This document shows positions 7,030-10,486 of a DNA stretch of 10,486 nt, one piece after another (the stretch's first letter is position 1; every line of letters begins with the position of its first letter). A program made the position numbers and the translations under genes. The notes below the pieces were generated by a model. The model ran no database searches. It was not told the origin of the DNA and was given only the letters and a program-made list of their open reading frames with translations. Source of the DNA: Cytophagales bacterium (GTDB taxonomy: Bacteria > Bacteroidota > Bacteroidia > Cytophagales > Cyclobacteriaceae); the NCBI GenBank assembly GCA_003541895.1, contig DPLR01000457.1:1-10486 (forward strand), written 5' to 3'.

Positions 7030-8346
7030 ATGAAGAACACCCTCCTTCTCGTTGTTACCTTGTTGCTCTACATAAATTCGTTGGGTCAATTCAAAAATAT
7101 AAAACTACTCGAGCAAGATGATCAAGGGTATCCTCCAGTAGAGCCTTCAATCACCATCAACAAAAAGAACACAAAAAATATTGTTGCCGCTGCCGTATTA
7201 GATTGGGTGATCGTGAGCAATGATGGAGGCGAAACCTGGAACAAATCACACCTCAAATCTCCCTCTGGAGTTTATGGCGATCCTGCGTTGATATCAAACT
7301 TTAAAGGCCACCTATTCTATTTTCATTTGGCTGATCCTTCAGGGAAAGGTCGCTCGGACGATGCGTGGCTCGACCGTATTGTTTGCCACACTTCAGAAGA
7401 TGAAGGAGCTACTTGGAATGAAGGTGTAACAATTGGCAACAACCCTCCTGCCGATCAGGATAAAGCGTGGCCGGCTATTCATCCCAAAAGAAATTCAGTT
7501 TACGTAACGTGGACTCAGTTCGATAAATATGGAAGCTCTGATTCAACTTGCCACTCCAACATCATGTTTAGCAAAGCGCTTTTTGGAAATAAGTTTTCGA
7601 AAGCAATCAGTATCAATGAAACTCCTGGTGATTGTTTAGACAAAGACGACACTACCGAAGGTGCTGTGCCAGCTGTCGGCAACGATGGTAAAATCTACGT
7701 TGCTTGGGCAAATCATGGAAAAATATATTTTGACCGCTCTTATGATGATGGCAATACATGGTTATCGAACGATTTGCTTATCACCAAACAAGAAGGCGGT
7801 TGGGATTTAGACATACCTGGCATACAACGGAGTAACGGACTTCCTGTTTTAACAATCGATAATAGCGCCAGTCGATTTCAGGGAACACTTTACTTGCTGT
7901 GGGCCGATCAAAAAAATGGAACAAACAACACCGACATCTGGCTGATGCGTTCAAGAAATCGTGGCGACTATTGGTCGAAGCCCTTGCGCATCAATAAAGA
8001 CGAAGGTGAACACCATCAATTCTTCCCTTGGATTACAGTAGATCAAACCAATGGAAATGTTTACATCGTGTATTATGACCGGAGAAATTATAATGACTCG
8101 CGCACCGATGTTTACTTGGCTTATTCATTTGATGGTGGCAATACCTTTGATGAAATGAAAATTAGTGACGAACCTTTTATTCCAGATGCATCAAAATTTT
8201 TTGGTGATTACACTAATATTGATGCCCATGGAGGAATCATCACACCCATTTGGACGCGCATGGACAACGGTCGCACCAGCGTGTGGACTTCTGTTATCAA
8301 AGAAAAGGATTTACCCAAGCCCACTGCGCCAATAAAAAAGAAATAG
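7030..8346 (+). CDS. Secreted Asp-box (BNR) beta-propeller protein
   Basis: The ATG at 7030 is chosen because it begins a clean signal peptide (MKNTLLLVVTLLLYINSLGQ), giving 438 residues; an upstream TTG at 7003 would only add nine residues ahead of it. The mature protein carries Asp-box motifs (SxDxGxTW) at residues 63-70 (SNDGGETW), 122-129 (SEDEGATW), 237-244 (SYDDGNTW), 308-315 (SRNRGDYW, degenerate) and 366-373 (SFDGGNTF). Their spacing of about 60-115 residues fits a sialidase-type beta-propeller. I see no FRIP-type motif near the N-terminus and cannot identify a sialidase arginine triad, so enzymatic activity is unproven and the substrate unknown. The C-terminus is a Lys/Pro-rich tail with no sorting domain. 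A weak -7-like element (CAATTTTG, 6971-6978) lies upstream. The downstream transporter gene follows after 18 nt. Confidence 0.85.
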   Translation: MKNTLLLVVTLLLYINSLGQFKNIKLLEQDDQGYPPVEPSITINKKNTKNIVAAAVLDWVIVSNDGGETWNKSHLKSPSGVYGDPALISNFKGHLFYFHLADPSGKGRSDDAWLDRIVCHTSEDEGATWNEGVTIGNNPPADQDKAWPAIHPKRNSVYVTWTQFDKYGSSDSTCHSNIMFSKALFGNKFSKAISINETPGDCLDKDDTTEGAVPAVGNDGKIYVAWANHGKIYFDRSYDDGNTWLSNDLLITKQEGGWDLDIPGIQRSNGLPVLTIDNSASRFQGTLYLLWADQKNGTNNTDIWLMRSRNRGDYWSKPLRINKDEGEHHQFFPWITVDQTNGNVYIVYYDRRNYNDSRTDVYLAYSFDGGNTFDEMKISDEPFIPDASKFFGDYTNIDAHGGIITPIWTRMDNGRTSVWTSVIKEKDLPKPTAPIKKK

Positions 8347-8364
8347 TCATTTGCTTCTTCAAAA

Positions 8365-9492
8365 ATGTCTCCATCGAGATTAGCAGTCAACATTATTTTC
8401 TTTCTCAACGGATTTGTTCACGCCAATTATTTTTCACGCTTACCGCGGATACAAGATCAATTTGCAATTGATAACGGAGTAATCAGTTTGGTATTGATGT
8501 CTTCATCTATCGGTGCATTTATTGCCATGCCTTTCACGGGATGGCTCATCATCCGCAATGGAAGTAGAAGAATCGTCATCTTCGGGATATTCCTTTATAT
8601 TTTTCTCATTTCGTTTATTCCATTGATGCCATCGCTGGGAGCATTGATTGTTTTGTTTTTTATTCTTGGAGTAGCCTCGGGTATGTCTGATGTTGCCATG
8701 AACTCGCAGGCTGTGATGGTAGAGAAGCAAATGCAGAAACCAATCATGACTTCGTTTCATGCTTTGTTCAGCGTGGGCATGGCGTTAGGAGGTTTTGCCG
8801 GAGCCTTTTTTGCCAAGCTTGATACAACTCTTTTCGTTCACTTTTTCTCGGTTTCTATTTTAAGTCTGGTCACCATTTTTATTGCTCGCTACCATCTCAT
8901 TCACGACAAACCAGAAATAAGATCGAGTGATGAGCCTGCATTTCGTTTGCCCAATGCCGCAATGGTTAGCATTGGCGTAATTGCCTTTTGCTCGATGCTC
9001 GGAGAAGGTGCTATGGCCGACTGGAGCACCAATTACATGGAAAATGTTGCACATGCAACCAAAGCACTTGCGCCCATTGGGCTTTCGAGTTTTGCTTTCG
9101 CGATGACTATTGGAAGATTTTTTGGAGATGCCGCCCGGATAAAATTCGGAGATCGAAAGCTGATGATTGTCTGCGGGTTGATTGCCACGATTGGACTAAT
9201 CATTGCCATTATGTTTACTCATCCCTATGCCGTTATTGCCGGATTGTTTGTAGTGGGCATTGGGCTTTCATCCATTGTTCCAATTGCGTATAGCATTGCT
9301 GGGCACACCAAAGACCTTCCACCGGGCGTTGGCCTTGCTATGGTTACTACGGTGGGTTACAACGGCTTTTTATTTGGTCCGCCTATTATTGGTGCAATCG
9401 CTCAATGGCAAAACCTGCGCGTTGCACTCGCGGTAGTAGTCCTCCTTTTTCTGGTGATGACGTTCTTAAGTTTTAGGAGAAAGGAAAATTGA
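8365..9492 (+). CDS. MFS transporter, YbjJ/MosC-like
   Basis: A 375-residue inner-membrane protein with about twelve hydrophobic segments: roughly residues 5-23, 37-63, 69-88, 91-116, 128-150, 155-176, 199-218, 234-255, 265-284, 288-312, 321-346 and 351-370. Motifs resembling the YbjJ/MosC branch of the major facilitator superfamily are SDVAMNSQA (108-116) in helix 4, SFHALFSVG (130-138) in helix 5 and GEGAMADWS (213-221) in helix 7. RNGSRR (64-69) matches the cytoplasmic loop 2-3 position of motif A in loose form. Relatives include the rhizopine-associated MosC, but the substrates of most members are unknown and cannot be read here. The gene starts 18 nt after the BNR gene on the same strand, suggesting co-transcription and possibly uptake or efflux of a related compound. 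Confidence 0.88.
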   Translation: MSPSRLAVNIIFFLNGFVHANYFSRLPRIQDQFAIDNGVISLVLMSSSIGAFIAMPFTGWLIIRNGSRRIVIFGIFLYIFLISFIPLMPSLGALIVLFFILGVASGMSDVAMNSQAVMVEKQMQKPIMTSFHALFSVGMALGGFAGAFFAKLDTTLFVHFFSVSILSLVTIFIARYHLIHDKPEIRSSDEPAFRLPNAAMVSIGVIAFCSMLGEGAMADWSTNYMENVAHATKALAPIGLSSFAFAMTIGRFFGDAARIKFGDRKLMIVCGLIATIGLIIAIMFTHPYAVIAGLFVVGIGLSSIVPIAYSIAGHTKDLPPGVGLAMVTTVGYNGFLFGPPIIGAIAQWQNLRVALAVVVLLFLVMTFLSFRRKEN

Positions 9493-9505
9493 GTTAACAA
9501 TTTTT
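9485..9505. terminator. AT-rich inverted repeat between convergent genes
   Basis: AAAATTG (9485-9491) and CAATTTT (9498-9504) form a 7-bp stem around a 6-nt loop, and the stop codons of the two converging genes (TGA at 9490-9492, TAA at 9496-9494) lie within it. T-runs follow in the plus direction and, more briefly, in the minus direction. It could act as a weak bidirectional terminator, but only one of the seven pairs is G-C, so the call is tentative. Confidence 0.35.
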
Positions 9506-10180
9506 ATCGTCAACATCGCACGACTCACCAGTACTAACTTCTGCTCCTATTTCAGAGAAGGCGTTCACAAAAGCTTCGGTTGGCTGCGCGCCTGAAACTC
9601 CGTACTTATTATTGATGATATAGAATGGCACTCCAGAGATTCCTCTTTGGTAATTGATTTGCTCCTCCAATTTTACTTCGGAAGCAAGTTCATCACTTTT
9701 CAAAAAAGCTTCTGTTTCTAATGAGTTCAATCCATTTTCAACTGCTACCTTAACAAGGTTTTGAATTTTTGACAGATCAATTCCTTTTTCAAAATAGGCA
9801 CTCATCAAAGCTTCTTTTACCTGTGCTTGTTTGCCTTTTTGTTTTGCGAACATGATTAGCCGATGCGCATTCAACGTGTTGGGTGATACTTTTTGAATGG
9901 AAAAATTAAATTTCAAGCCTTCGCTTGCTGCGGTCTTCTCTGTATGACTTGTTATCTGATGATAGCGCTCCTCACCACCAAACTTCTCTGACAAATATTC
10001 CTTTTGATCCCGGCCCTCGATAGGCATCGTAGGATTCAACTCAAACGGATGATATTCTACTTCAAAATCAAAATCATTTTTTAGTTGATCGATGGCTCGC
10101 TCTAATCTTCTTTTGCCAATGTAACACCAAGGGCACACTACATCCGAAACAACATCGATTTTAATGACGGGCTTATTCAT
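9494..10180 (-). CDS. DsbA-family oxidoreductase, FrnE-like
   Basis: A 228-residue thioredoxin-fold protein with the active site CPWC (Cys16, Cys19) in VVSDVVCPWCYIGKRRLE, the helical insertion typical of DsbA/FrnE proteins (roughly 60-170), and the cis-proline loop GVPFYI (Pro185). YGVSGAQP follows as in FrnE and 2-hydroxychromene-2-carboxylate isomerase relatives; the CxxC favours a redox role. There is no signal peptide, so it should act in the cytoplasm. A second cysteine pair, Cys221 and Cys228, sits at the extreme C-terminus (CX6C), comparable in placement to the extra C-terminal CX4C reported for Deinococcus FrnE. It lies 53 nt downstream of the sugar-porter gene on the same strand and converges with the MFS gene, with 1 nt between stops. 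Confidence 0.9.
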   Translation of the reverse strand: MNKPVIKIDVVSDVVCPWCYIGKRRLERAIDQLKNDFDFEVEYHPFELNPTMPIEGRDQKEYLSEKFGGEERYHQITSHTEKTAASEGLKFNFSIQKVSPNTLNAHRLIMFAKQKGKQAQVKEALMSAYFEKGIDLSKIQNLVKVAVENGLNSLETEAFLKSDELASEVKLEEQINYQRGISGVPFYIINNKYGVSGAQPTEAFVNAFSEIGAEVSTGESCDVDDKNC

Positions 10181-10233
10181 TATTATTTAAAATTTGAAAG
10201 TAACAACAGAAGCTCAGCGAAGAAGGTTCAATT

Positions 10234-10486
10234 TTAATGCAGTACTCTACCGCTGCCCATACTTTCAAGTGATAGCCCTTTGGTCTCGGGCATCATTCGC
10301 CAAACAAATAAGAATTGTAATACCATCATTATGGCGAAGAATCCAAAAATGCTGGCACCACCGAGACTGTTGGCAAAGAATGGAAACGTCTGCGATATCA
10401 CTGCAGCAAAAAACCAATGCGTTAAACAACCGAATGATGTACCCGAAGAACGGACGGAGTTCGAGAGAATTTCAGAGATAAAACGC
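10234..10486 (-). CDS. Sugar-porter family MFS transporter, C-terminal part
   Basis: Only the last 83 codons and TAA stop are in the window; the gene continues past 10486. The fragment begins RFISEILSNSVRSSG, matching the conserved loop after helix 10 of the sugar-porter family (PF00083; usually ISEIFPxxxRxxG). It continues with two hydrophobic segments, FAAVISQTFPFF and IFGFFAIMMVLQFLFVW, corresponding to helices 11 and 12. It ends with PETKGLSLE, the family's diagnostic motif just after helix 12. The likely role is proton-coupled sugar uptake in the inner membrane; the substrate cannot be told from this part. The 53-nt spacer to the FrnE-like gene contains no evident terminator, so the two may share a transcript. 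Confidence 0.88.
   Translation of the reverse strand, partial: RFISEILSNSVRSSGTSFGCLTHWFFAAVISQTFPFFANSLGGASIFGFFAIMMVLQFLFVWRMMPETKGLSLESMGSGRVLH

Noticed and set aside
7030..8346. Naming the Asp-box protein a sialidase
   Set aside because: Asp-boxes occur in many non-sialidase propellers, and no FRIP-type motif or arginine triad could be identified by eye.
10194..10481. Plus-strand open frame at the right edge
   Set aside because: The minus strand encodes a clear sugar-porter C-terminus with the PETKGLSLE motif over the same bases, so the plus-strand frame is a shadow.

Overview
The window looks like a chromosomal segment from a member of the Bacteroidota, most likely a Cytophagales-type bacterium. 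The evidence is moderately AT-rich DNA, no clear Shine-Dalgarno sequences before the genes, a TAnnTTTG-type promoter element, a small THX-type 30S ribosomal protein, and the style of the proteins. The genus cannot be fixed from the sequence alone.

Positions 72-6526 (minus strand) hold a complete seven-gene tryptophan operon in the order trpE-trpG-trpD-trpC-trpF-trpB-trpA. Gaps run from a 4-nt overlap to about 42 nt. Together the products take chorismate and glutamine through anthranilate to tryptophan. No enzyme is missing or visibly broken.

Upstream of trpE (6544-6671, minus strand) lies a leader missed by ordinary gene calling. It has a 23-codon leader peptide with three consecutive Trp codons, an intrinsic terminator just before trpE, and a second hairpin whose 3' arm can instead pair with the terminator. 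This is a textbook layout for ribosome-mediated transcription attenuation. The leader peptide starts only 3 nt after the stop codon of a 59-residue ribosomal protein THX gene (6675-6854). The THX gene and the trp operon therefore probably share a promoter (candidate at 6904-6934), with the attenuator doubling as the THX terminator when tryptophan is plentiful.

Positions 7030-9492 (plus strand) carry a secreted Asp-box/BNR beta-propeller protein followed 18 nt later by a 12-helix MFS transporter of the YbjJ/MosC type, probably one transcript. They converge, with 1 nt between stop codons, on a minus-strand pair: a FrnE-like DsbA-family oxidoreductase (9494-10180) and, upstream of it, the 3' end of a sugar-porter MFS gene that runs off the window edge (10234-10486).

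Two short degenerate tandem arrays (period 7 and period 8) sit at the 3' ends of trpA and trpB. I saw no RNA genes, mobile elements or CRISPR arrays, and no stretch over 300 bases without a gene. The most interesting element is the THX-trpL-attenuator arrangement. I found no evidence of a wholly new system such as a defence island or novel biosynthetic cluster.
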